Below are positions 1-8,307 of a stretch of DNA of 41,901 nt, piece by piece (the first letter of the stretch is position 1; each line of letters begins with the position of its first letter). The position numbers and the translations under genes are program-made. The notes below the pieces were generated by a model. It worked only from the letters and a program-made list of their open reading frames with translations, did not search any database and was not told where the DNA came from. The DNA is from Corallochytrium limacisporum (lineage: Eukaryota > Opisthokonta): positions 1 to 41,901 of the forward strand of contig PDIP01000003.1 of assembly GCA_002811645.1 (NCBI GenBank). Direction: 5' to 3'.

Positions 1-14
1 AACCCTAACCCTAC
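1..14. repeat. Terminal telomere repeat (CCCTAA)n
   Basis: The window opens with two CCCTAA units followed at once by unique sequence. On the other strand this is TTAGGG, the telomere repeat of animals, many fungi and many protists. The position at base 1 suggests the contig ends at a chromosome end with only a stub of the telomere assembled. Confidence 0.75.
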
Positions 15-453
15 CTGACGATTAAATGGAACAGAAGACGTCATGTTTTCGAGAATGACGCCAAGCAATGTGTAGGTACGTGTATTGATGTTCAAACCAT
101 GTTGGAATTCGATATAAATTATGTTCAGGTAAAAAATGTGTGACCTTTCCCAAGCGCCAAGAAACCCATCCTTTAGTAACCTGAGAAAAAGGCCAAACGA
201 AAGGTTGACCAGTTAACAAACATGTTAAGCAAGGAATGTTGTGCCATCACAATGTTTCGCGACACCCTTCCCCTCAACGGAAACCCTTCGCCGAACGAGA
301 CTCTTGTCAGACGTAGTAATCTCACGCCAAGTTGCTTGTGACAGGGTGACCCTAACCCTTAATCCTAGGTAATCCTAATCGTAATCCTAAGTAACTGCTT
401 TGTATTTGGTTCGTCCTTATCGTAGTATGGGCGCTGCGCCACTTCAACGAGCC
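15..453. other. Subtelomeric gene-free sequence with degenerate telomere repeats
   Basis: No convincing coding region is present. Around 347-396 there is a run of imperfect telomere-like units (CCCTAACCC, then AATCCTA-type units), which look like mutated telomere repeats left inside the subtelomere. The rest is unique sequence with no motif I recognise. Confidence 0.55.
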
Positions 454-1515
454 CTAACTTTGTCTTGGTGGCATATCGGGCAAGAGGCCCTTGACCCAAG
501 GGGACGGTGGTGTTCCTGGCCACATTAGTACGGCTGACTTCATGGACTCTAACGCATAACCACGTTTGGCATACTCACTAATGTGAGCTAGATCTGACCG
601 TTCTTCCCAAAGCCATCCGTATCCTAAGTACTGGAGACGGAAAATTGAGACGATCCAGAAAACATCCGCAAGAGTGAAATCTTCGCCAAATATCCAAGGC
701 CCCTGGTTCCCCACTAGCAACTTTCCCAACGCTTCAACCAGCTGTTGAGCTTTATCTACAGCGTTTTGCATTTTCTCCTTGGTTGCAGTAAACATGTGAC
801 AGCTCTTTTGCTTCTCTAGCTTCGCGGAATATGCTGCATCCAAACGAGAACTTTGACCTTTCACCGCCTGCCACGCCGTTTCTACGGCTTCGGCTTTCTT
901 GTCATGTACACCAATCATCGCCGTCTTGAAAAGATCTGGTCTACGGTCACCATGTTTGCTGTCCGGGTTGGCTCCATAGAGCATAGCAACATGGGGGAAG
1001 CCATCGACAATATCCAGTTGCTCCATAATCTTATCCCTAAGTCTGTCCGGCATGAGATCTTGTCCCCCACTAATATTGTCGCAGATGTAAAGACATATTA
1101 AACGTGAATCGGCGACGACTGCGGCTTTCTCGTTGTCGACAAGAGTGGGAACAACCAACGCATCAAATCCATCCTCGGCCACCGCGCTTCCGCCCGTAAA
1201 CCCGACGGCCATAAGATCTGAGTTTTGGGCAATAGATGATTCGAGACGCAGTTTTACGTATTCAGGCTTGAAGTTTTCCTGAGCTGGGTACTTGATATCG
1301 ACCTCATGACTAATATAGTCTACTCCCTTAGCGGCAAGAGTCATACGGACTTTGTTCGAACAAATCGAGAAAGCAGAACTGTACAGCTCCATCCGAGGTC
1401 GATCATTGTCTGTGGCTGGCTGGGTTGGAGTTGGGTGTTGGGCAGATATGTACGTGCGCCTTTCATTGGGCACAACTGTGCTGCGTGCTGCTTGAATAAC
1501 GTCTGCGGAAGCCAT
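454..1515 (-). CDS. Glutathione S-transferase family protein, TCHQD/PcpC-like
   Basis: A 353-residue single-exon protein starting at an ATG and ending in TAG. After an extension of about 40 residues comes a thioredoxin-fold GST N-terminal domain (about 42-150). Its SICS motif at 50-53 matches the catalytic Ser/Cys region of tetrachlorohydroquinone dehalogenase-type GSTs, and the following VDYISHEVDI and PEYVKLR also fit that group. The all-helical C-terminal domain is recognisable near residues 270-330 by FGEDFTLADVFW. Family members transfer glutathione to, or reductively dechlorinate or isomerise, small electrophiles; the substrate here is unknown. The protein is longer than bacterial PcpC (about 250 residues) because of insertions around 75-110 and 185-230. 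It is the first gene from the telomere and points toward it. The family call is fairly sure, the reaction is not. Confidence 0.75.
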   Translation of the reverse strand: MASADVIQAARSTVVPNERRTYISAQHPTPTQPATDNDRPRMELYSSAFSICSNKVRMTLAAKGVDYISHEVDIKYPAQENFKPEYVKLRLESSIAQNSDLMAVGFTGGSAVAEDGFDALVVPTLVDNEKAAVVADSRLICLYICDNISGGQDLMPDRLRDKIMEQLDIVDGFPHVAMLYGANPDSKHGDRRPDLFKTAMIGVHDKKAEAVETAWQAVKGQSSRLDAAYSAKLEKQKSCHMFTATKEKMQNAVDKAQQLVEALGKLLVGNQGPWIFGEDFTLADVFWIVSIFRLQYLGYGWLWEERSDLAHISEYAKRGYALESMKSAVLMWPGTPPSPWVKGLLPDMPPRQS

Positions 1516-2304
1516 GATCTGAAGTCTGTGAAGTGACCTAATTGTAACACTAGAAATTTACGCCAGCTGGCCCGGTCAAAGGGCGTCTATGTGACTTACA
1601 ATGGAACATTGAATACCACAGTGGCTAGACGCCGAACATCCTCCTGCAACACACAAAGTGGCCAAACCAACGTACACTGTGACCTGTCCCGAATGTTACC
1701 GGAAATCGCTAAATTGTACACTGCGGGCTCAACATATCTCTTTGTTTTCGCGTACCTCCTCTGACTTTAGGAAGCGGTTGACTCCGGCGGGTCGGCAGTC
1801 CAAGGCGAGGGCCGGAATCATGAATTTGTGGGCTGTGAGCGCGGAGGGGTCACTGCAGTGCGGGCCGCCACTGTTGCGCAGTGCAGGGAGGGAATGGCAT
1901 TCAACTTAGTTCCCAATAGAGGAATCCGACCGATGACGGACATGCTGTGCGCAGCGAAGTCCATCTGAATCCTTGCGCCCATGCACAGACCTCATCATGG
2001 ACCTAAACATCTGAACCAATGCTTCTCGTTGGCTCGGTGCCTTCTGATCTGCGGAGTTGGACGTATGGATCCGAAGCAATGGCCGAACAAAATTCTTCCA
2101 CTTACCAGCCCGCTTTATATGTGAGTTGTATGGGGTACCAATCGTGTGTTGGGTATGGTTTATTTCTTTATCCATAACTACTTCACTGTGTAGTGTGTTG
2201 ATGAGGTCAATGAGGAAATTGTTGCTGATGATGATGGTGATAAAAATGAAAACACTTGGGCGCTGACGCTGGTTTGGTCCTGAGGTACTAGGCGCGGTTG
2301 TGCA
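1516..2304. other. Intergenic, no gene seen
   Basis: This lies between the start of the GST gene and the 3' end of the CREG gene. Only short, unconvincing reading frames are present. I see no repeat or RNA gene. It should hold the GST promoter near 1516-1700, but no clear TATA box is visible. Confidence 0.4.
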
Positions 2305-3048
2305 TCAGTGGAAATATTCGTCGAGAGGGATGTCAACCATTCCGCCAAAGTAGTCAATGATCGCAATGCGCTCTATGTCCATAGTCATGACGTGCCATTC
2401 ATGACCAGTTGGCCATTCAGCCATCGGGGGATGGGCTTTGAACAAGGCATTGCGAGCAGCTTCAGTCTCCTCTTCCTTAGTCTCTCGGAAGTATCCGACC
2501 AGCCACAGACGCCCGCAGCGAGGATCCTCAACGTCCAAGTCGAGCCGGGAGCACACCCCTCCAAGCATCATTTCTTCCGACAGTGTTACAGTTCCACGTG
2601 GTCCAGCAGCCTGCAGGTTTACAAAGGTGGTCGACATCCCGGAAATGTAGAAGAAAGGCTGACCGTCTACATTGGCAAGGGCCTCAACAGTTCCGAAAGC
2701 AAGAGGTTCTGTTGCAGTTTCTGTTGGAGCTTGAGTTAACGATATGATACCAAATGTTCCATGGTCAATCATCCATCTGGCACGCCGAGTGTGCTCCTCC
2801 CATTTTGGTCTTGCATCGAGATCCTCATTGTGTACTATCTTGCTGTCAACACTGCCGCACTGCTGAGTGGTCCTGGCCAAACCAAAACTGCCAATCACTG
2901 TTGTAAGGATAGTCATGCACAAAATTGACGCAAGTATTACTGTCTGACGACCGATTAGTCGACGAATTCGCATATAGTGGTAGGCTTCCTGGCTCCCTTT
3001 GGCCGGGAGGAGACGGTCTGCATCCTCCATCTCGAAGTCTCGCTGCAT
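2305..3048 (-). CDS. CREG-like protein, membrane-anchored (FMN-binding split-barrel fold)
   Basis: A 247-residue protein homologous to CREG (cellular repressor of E1A-stimulated genes), a secreted or lysosomal glycoprotein with a pyridoxamine-phosphate-oxidase-like fold but no known enzyme activity. Matching signatures are the start of the fold at 86-104 (HTRRARWMIDHGTFGIISL), PFFYISGMS (131-139), the LFKAHPPMAEWPTGHEW stretch (202-218), and the C-terminal IDYFGGMVDIPLDEYF (231-246). In place of a cleavable signal peptide there is a cytosolic tail of about 34 residues and one hydrophobic segment (35-55), so a type II anchor is likely. The tail carries an acidic dileucine motif (DADRLL, 9-14). 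I chose the ATG at 3048 because the frame is closed by a stop just upstream of a non-ATG codon at 3087. An upstream exon cannot be excluded. Confidence 0.85.
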   Translation of the reverse strand: MQRDFEMEDADRLLPAKGSQEAYHYMRIRRLIGRQTVILASILCMTILTTVIGSFGLARTTQQCGSVDSKIVHNEDLDARPKWEEHTRRARWMIDHGTFGIISLTQAPTETATEPLAFGTVEALANVDGQPFFYISGMSTTFVNLQAAGPRGTVTLSEEMMLGGVCSRLDLDVEDPRCGRLWLVGYFRETKEEETEAARNALFKAHPPMAEWPTGHEWHVMTMDIERIAIIDYFGGMVDIPLDEYFH

Positions 3049-4458
3049 CTTGTTCCGCAGTCCCTTACAGCCCTCTGTTGTCGCCAACTAACAGAAAGTT
3101 CTTGGAATGGCAAAGCATTCGAAAATTTCGTAAATGACTGAAGTAGGTTAGCGAACGTGACCGACGCCAGGTCCAATCTTAGGAGATCATGGCTGTTGGG
3201 TTTGGAACTGTGTATGGGCTTTCCCCACCGCCAAAGGCCCCGGATTGGTGGTTTTCGCCTCTCTTTTGGGGAAGCTGGCTTTTGGGTTTGGCCTTCCCGT
3301 ACGAGTGGGTTACAGGTGTGTCCGTGCACCGCCTCACACCATGAGGTGGTGCGGTGAATTTACAAGATCGCGATTGGAAAGTGAACACGGGACAGTGCCC
3401 CGGGAAACACAGAGATCCGGAACCGTTGCAGAATGGAGACCAGCAAGTGATGCGTTAGGATTGATGGTATGCCGAAACGTTGAAACTGGACTTGCAACAA
3501 GCGTATGCTCTGGAACTCCAGATGGCACTACATCAGTAGGTTGTTTGTACGGAAGCAGTTGCGCACTCGTTTAGATGGGGCGAGGGGCATGGTGATGAGG
3601 GCACAAAAACTAGGGTTCCCGGACGTGTGGGACAATGAAGCATAGCCAAAGAGGATCACATGCATCATAACCGATTTACAAGTGGAAGTGTGAATGCACC
3701 GTGCATTACAGAATGCCTGGAAATACATGAGGACTGTTATTATTCATAGGGTAGAGATTATACGTCCACTATCACTCCGCTACCATATCCATCATCAGCA
3801 AAAACATGGCGGCGCGTCTAATGCACGCAGGTCAAAACTTGGAGCTGGAGATTGTATACAAATACAGGCCAGTCGTCTGACCATGGAATCTTAGCCAAGC
3901 CTCATGCTACCCCGGCTAATAAGCTATCAGTGACGGGCCTATACACGGGGCTTCCATATGTGTACTTTGTCCCTGCATCTCCCTTTTTATTGTATACGAA
4001 ACGCACCCAGTTGGAATTGTTACGCTTTGCTGAGCTTTCTCGTCCATGGGAGGAAACCGACCCCGTACAGTGTGACCAGACTAAATTGGGTCATATGGAC
4101 ATTTTGTATGACTAAATTTTGTGGGGTGTGGACCGTCTCGCTATATTTCCCTCTCCCCCCCCGCGCGGGGGGCGGGAGGGAGGAGGTGGCGCATTGCGGA
4201 GAGGGGGGAAAAGTTCGGAGCTTGGCGAGTCGACGATAATTTGCAACACTCCGTCGGACAGACAAGCTCTGTTTCTCATTCGAGGATGAGGACCATGGGC
4301 ACCGCATGTGAGTGTTTTCGAAATCGTGGTCAAAAGGTATATATGGGTGTCTTTTATGGGAAGTATGGTGTCCCTGGACGCCCCGATCAGGACATGATGA
4401 TTTGCATGACTGTGTTCTGTTGAGAGTTATTCGGTTCCAAACAAGGTGAGTAGACACC
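3049..4458. other. Intergenic between divergent CREG and membrane-protein genes
   Basis: This stretch separates two divergently transcribed genes and should contain both promoters. It holds no supported gene. Its one striking element is the C8-GCGC-G6 palindrome at 4155-4172. AAGGTGAGT just before the ATG at 4459 resembles a 5' splice donor, but the downstream protein reads well from that ATG, so this may be chance. Confidence 0.4.
4155..4172. repeat. CnGn palindrome 1 (C8 GCGC G6)
   Basis: A blunt poly-C/poly-G inverted repeat able to fold into an almost loopless hairpin. It lies about 290 bases upstream of the ATG at 4459 and is one of about ten such elements in the window. Confidence 0.7.
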
Positions 4459-6072
4459 ATGAGCATACCAATGATGGACCTTCCTAACGACAATTCCTCT
4501 CAGAGACATCTGAAAGAAGACACTGATAGCAACCACGACTATATTCACCATGGAGAAAAGAAGCTGAAGTCCCGTAAGCGGTACCTTATCGCTGTCGGAG
4601 TCCTAGCTGGCATTGTCATTATCGCGCTAACTGTAGCCCTCGCCGTGGTGGCTAGCGAGAACAGCAGCAGTGACTCATTGAGCGACGGAGACGAGACTGC
4701 TCAGGATGTATCTGGAGGTGCTGGTGCTGCTCACAACCGCCATTGCACAGACGAGAAGAGCGATGCGTTCTGTGTGGCAGCGGAATCTCTTGCCTTCACT
4801 CACTCCAACAGCGGACTGGTGACCGTCGTGGACCTCAAGACTGGCAATGCTGTGTTTTCTGAAGATCTTGGTGCTGACGACCTGCGACTGACACCTGCAT
4901 TTTATGACAACTCGATTGTGGCTGCGAGCGCCTCAACTGGTCTTGTCAAGATTATCCACATGCAGCTGCAGGACGACACTGAGAACAGTCAAGGCAATGA
5001 AGATTATATCCTGACCGGTGGTACTGAGAGTGATTTCTCGGTGTCCGGTAACTCTCCCTACACGGTGGTTCCTCTGCGTAAGTATCCGCTGGTTGGTGTC
5101 TTCTTTGACGGTAAGAATGTAGGCGCCCCAAACTCTGAAAATGCGGCTGCGGTGTTCATTCAGCGTGACTTTGAGGCGGACACTGACAGCATCATCTTTC
5201 GGGATGATTTTGAGACTGGCGTCCACGGTTATGCTTTGCCCATGCGTCCCAACAGCGATGGTAGCCAGTGGTTCATATACACTACTCCCGTGGAACCCGT
5301 CCCTGGATATCTGCCCAACGACTTGGTCATCAAGGATTCCAACGGCAACACAATCATGGACCTCGACGACGAAAATGATCCAACCAAGCACTGCTCTACT
5401 ATCCATGGCTATGGCTTTGATCACAGCCGTTACTTCTTTGGATGTGACGCTGAGCACGGTGGTTTCCTAATGGTCACCCACAATACATCCGACGCGACCG
5501 TAACCAGCCAGGTTATCGAATATCATGACGATGGCAGGGTGGCAGACTTTGTGACTGGTAACCATTTGAACTTCTTTGTGGCCCGCCATTTTGCCACCAC
5601 GAATGCTGATGACGACGGCGGTTTCCACGGTGGATCGGATGCTGGACAGACCGAACAGCTCCTCCGGGTGCCCTTGTCGCCTACCGACGACACTGCTTTC
5701 AATCGTGCTGATGCCTTCACTGTCAGCCATGGCGCGGATGGCACCTCTTGCTACACCGCGTTTGACAAGGCATACGGCGTCCCGTTCTTGGTGTTGCAAA
5801 CTCCACGAGGTGAACTGCAGGTCCTCGACGCCAGCAATTGGTCCATGAAGTGGTCTACCTTCCTCGTTGAAAACGGCAGTGCTACCGGTTGTGCCGAACA
5901 GCCGTCTGTTCTCGCTGGACACAATGTCATTTACGTCGTCGATGCGGCCAACGCCAAGGTGACCATGCTCGACTTTGCCACAGGGGAGGAGCTCCGTACA
6001 GTTACGCTGAATTTTAACGGCAGTAGTACCATCGAAGAACCCATCTACCTGCACGCCCGCTTCCGAGGCTGA
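4459..6072 (+). CDS. Type II membrane protein with beta-propeller-like ectodomain
   Basis: A 537-residue single-exon protein. The start at 4459 has a good Kozak context (CACCATGA). Residues 1-41 are a hydrophilic tail ending in a basic stretch (KKLKSRKR), then one hydrophobic helix (42-66), then a Ser/Asp-rich linker. The remaining 450 or so residues show repeating beta-strand motifs (for example LAFTHSNSGLVTVVDLKTG and NVIYVVDAANAKVTMLDFATG), typical of a propeller facing the lumen or exterior. The Cys/His pattern C-x3-HGYGFDH-x5-FGC-x3-HGG near 290-320 resembles the C-HG-FGC-DG signature I associate with AztD-type zinc-binding propeller proteins of bacteria. Metal binding is therefore possible but unproven. 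Several N-x-S/T sites (such as NTSD, NWS, NGSA) would be glycosylated if it is secretory. It diverges from the CREG gene, another type II protein. Confidence 0.7.
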   Translation: MSIPMMDLPNDNSSQRHLKEDTDSNHDYIHHGEKKLKSRKRYLIAVGVLAGIVIIALTVALAVVASENSSSDSLSDGDETAQDVSGGAGAAHNRHCTDEKSDAFCVAAESLAFTHSNSGLVTVVDLKTGNAVFSEDLGADDLRLTPAFYDNSIVAASASTGLVKIIHMQLQDDTENSQGNEDYILTGGTESDFSVSGNSPYTVVPLRKYPLVGVFFDGKNVGAPNSENAAAVFIQRDFEADTDSIIFRDDFETGVHGYALPMRPNSDGSQWFIYTTPVEPVPGYLPNDLVIKDSNGNTIMDLDDENDPTKHCSTIHGYGFDHSRYFFGCDAEHGGFLMVTHNTSDATVTSQVIEYHDDGRVADFVTGNHLNFFVARHFATTNADDDGGFHGGSDAGQTEQLLRVPLSPTDDTAFNRADAFTVSHGADGTSCYTAFDKAYGVPFLVLQTPRGELQVLDASNWSMKWSTFLVENGSATGCAEQPSVLAGHNVIYVVDAANAKVTMLDFATGEELRTVTLNFNGSSTIEEPIYLHARFRG

Positions 6073-7283
6073 CGGCTTTGTGATTTTCCCCCCACCACCA
6101 CCGCACTTGCCAACCCAGCCACCGCCATTCATTCATTCCCAAAATTGGATACGTCCCTACAGTATTCAAGACTGCATGTACACGTTGACTCTGTCATCTT
6201 TCTTGCGGGATTCGTATCCTACGGCTATCCTCGTGTAAAGACGGAACTGAGCATGGGCATGAGGAACCCATCCCCGTCTCACTCGGTAGCATTTCCAACC
6301 CCCAACCCTGTTCGTCCCACAGGCGCATGCAAACCTGTGGTATCCATCATTCCAGTTCTCTAGTGCGTGACCACAGCGTTGTCACCACACTCATTTTTCA
6401 CCATTCATCTGAGCATCCGCATCATAATCAGTTTTCCATGCATGTACTTCGAGAAAGTCCTCATCGGTAAAGAAATATATATATAGCCAAATAGATCAAA
6501 AGACTCCAAGTCCTCCCACCCCGTCACACACTCAGCCTTTTTTTCCTGAGCAAGCTCAACGTCCTGACGCATATCCAGGACCCGACGCCAACGCGCACTG
6601 TGCCCGAGAATATTTCACCAGTGGCAAACTAAAAATTCTTAGGCGTTTTGGCACGAAATGGTCAACGTCAGTAACGCTCTCAATCCTCCTCGTCATTCCA
6701 TGGAAAAGAACGAGGCCAAATGGTTACCGGAGAAAGCGCAATTGGAGTCCGGAGGAAGAAGGGTACGACAAGGACCACTCCGTCACTCTCGCGCGTTCTA
6801 AAACACTCCCGGGTCTCCCCACTCCACACCCTCCTCTCGCAGTGCTTTGCCGCCCTGGTCCGGGTACGGCGAAGAGTTTCCGCCCCCCCCCCGGGGGGGG
6901 GGGCAAAATTTGCATCACACACACTCCCTCCTTGCACACCTCCCGACCGACAAAAGGAGAATGAAAACACCGCCTAATTTTCTGCGCAGGGCGGGTATAC
7001 GACACTCCCGGCCGTTCATACACCCATCCCCCCCCCCCTTCTCCTTGGCCGGGGAAGAGTGTGGGACACCGGCCGCCAAGCTCCTGCCCGTCGTGTCTCT
7101 GCGAGTCACTGAACGGAGAGCAATGCCAGCACCTGCGACGGTTTACTCAGTAAGGTATTCCAATGATAGAAAGCCCATGACATGGAATCAGGAAGAAATG
7201 ATGTAATGTCTATGTCTCTGGCTTTTGTTTGTGGTTGAGAACGACAATGTAACATTGTATGCGACAAGGATCCCAGAAAAATC
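6073..7283. other. Intergenic, contains palindrome 2 and C-runs
   Basis: No gene is supported. An ATATATATATA tract lies at about 6475-6485. The C10G11 palindrome is at 6883-6903, and a further run of eleven C without a G arm lies around 7028-7038. The two elements sit 250-400 bases upstream of the next start codon. Confidence 0.4.
6883..6903. repeat. CnGn palindrome 2 (C10 G11)
   Basis: A perfect poly-C to poly-G switch with no loop. It lies about 380 bases upstream of the CmcJ-family gene start at 7284. Confidence 0.75.
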
Positions 7284-8099
7284 ATGGTCAGCGCAACTTT
7301 GACATACCTTTCGCCGGACACAAAGCGTGGAGAGAAGCTGGTCTTTGTCCCTTCCACAGCCGGCAATTCCAACTCCAAGTGGCCCGGCGAGAACGTAGAC
7401 AAAGTTGTGGATGTAGTTAACGCGAGGGAATGTGATCCCCAGCCGCATCCGGAGAAAGAAGGCTTTGGACTGATTAGCTTCCCGGACACCAAGGATCTCG
7501 ATCTGTATAACGATAACGTTGTCAATGATCAATACTACCCAATGGTCATTGAGGCTCTGAAGCAGACCCTTGGTGCCGAGGAGGCCTATGTCTTCGACCA
7601 TACACGGAGGGCCTCTCGAAATGATCTGATACAGCAGAAGGTTACCCGAGAGCCGTCGTCCATAATCCACGGCGACTATACCACTTGGAGTGCTCAAAAG
7701 CGGCTCAGAAGTGTGCTCGGGGAAGAAAAGGCGGAGGCTCTGCTGAAAAAGTACAGTAGGTTTGCCATTTACAACCTCTGGCGGTCTTCGAATAATCACA
7801 CCATTGAGAACTATCCGATGACGTTCTGTGATCGGAACAAAGTGGACGACTCTGATTTGGTCACCATTGAGCGCCATGATCCTCAACGCATTGGACAGGT
7901 GCAGGCAATTGTGCCGTCCTCGACTCATCGCTGGTATTACTACCCCCTGCAACGGACCAAGGAAGCGCTTATCTTCTGCACGTACGACAGTGTGGGAGAG
8001 AACCGAGGGGTTGTGCACACTTCATTCAACGATCCTACTGCCCCTGCGGACGCGGCTCCGCGGGAGAGCATTGAAGTGCGAACGTTGCTGTTTTGGTGA
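7284..8099 (+). CDS. CmcJ/NvfI-family oxidoreductase
   Basis: A 271-residue single-exon protein with strong similarity to the family of CmcJ (cephamycin 7-alpha-methoxylation partner), NvfI and the fungal AsaB/GA4-desaturase-like proteins. Visible family signatures are the VFDHTRR region (103-109), the His-x-Asp pair in IIHGDYT (H129, D131), the YNLWR motif (163-167), the FCDRNKV-DDSDL stretch (181-192), HRWYYYP (215-221), HTSFNDP (245-251) and PRESIEVR (259-266) near the C-terminus. Some members are Fe(II)/2-oxoglutarate oxygenases of secondary metabolism; others are uncharacterised. The full family length is present and nothing is broken. Neighbours give no clue to a biosynthetic cluster. 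The family is found mainly in fungi and bacteria, so lateral transfer is possible, but that needs a tree. Confidence 0.85.
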   Translation: MVSATLTYLSPDTKRGEKLVFVPSTAGNSNSKWPGENVDKVVDVVNARECDPQPHPEKEGFGLISFPDTKDLDLYNDNVVNDQYYPMVIEALKQTLGAEEAYVFDHTRRASRNDLIQQKVTREPSSIIHGDYTTWSAQKRLRSVLGEEKAEALLKKYSRFAIYNLWRSSNNHTIENYPMTFCDRNKVDDSDLVTIERHDPQRIGQVQAIVPSSTHRWYYYPLQRTKEALIFCTYDSVGENRGVVHTSFNDPTAPADAAPRESIEVRTLLFW

Positions 8100-8257
8100 T
8101 TGACACCGTTGGCAGAGGCAGCAATGGGCAGGTGTGGATGAAGTGGGTGCTGGGTTTGTTGATATGGAAATGATTGCTATGTCAAGATTATGTATTATTA
8201 GTTTAGAAGAACGATTTTGAATATGTAAAACGATTGTGTTGTTCTTGATATGGATAC

Positions 8258-8266
8258 GGGTTAGGG
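8258..8266. repeat. Short telomere-like motif GGGTTAGGG
   Basis: A nine-base telomere-like word lies in the short space between the convergent CmcJ-family and bZIP genes. It is short enough to be chance. Confidence 0.2.
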
Positions 8267-8307
8267 TCTCAAGAGAAATGACCGTGATAGAAGGTTGACG
8301 TTGACGT

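Noticed and set aside
4443-4452. GTGAGT splice donor just before the ATG at 4459
   Set aside because: The protein has a sensible cytosolic tail and a good Kozak context from that ATG, so no intron is needed.
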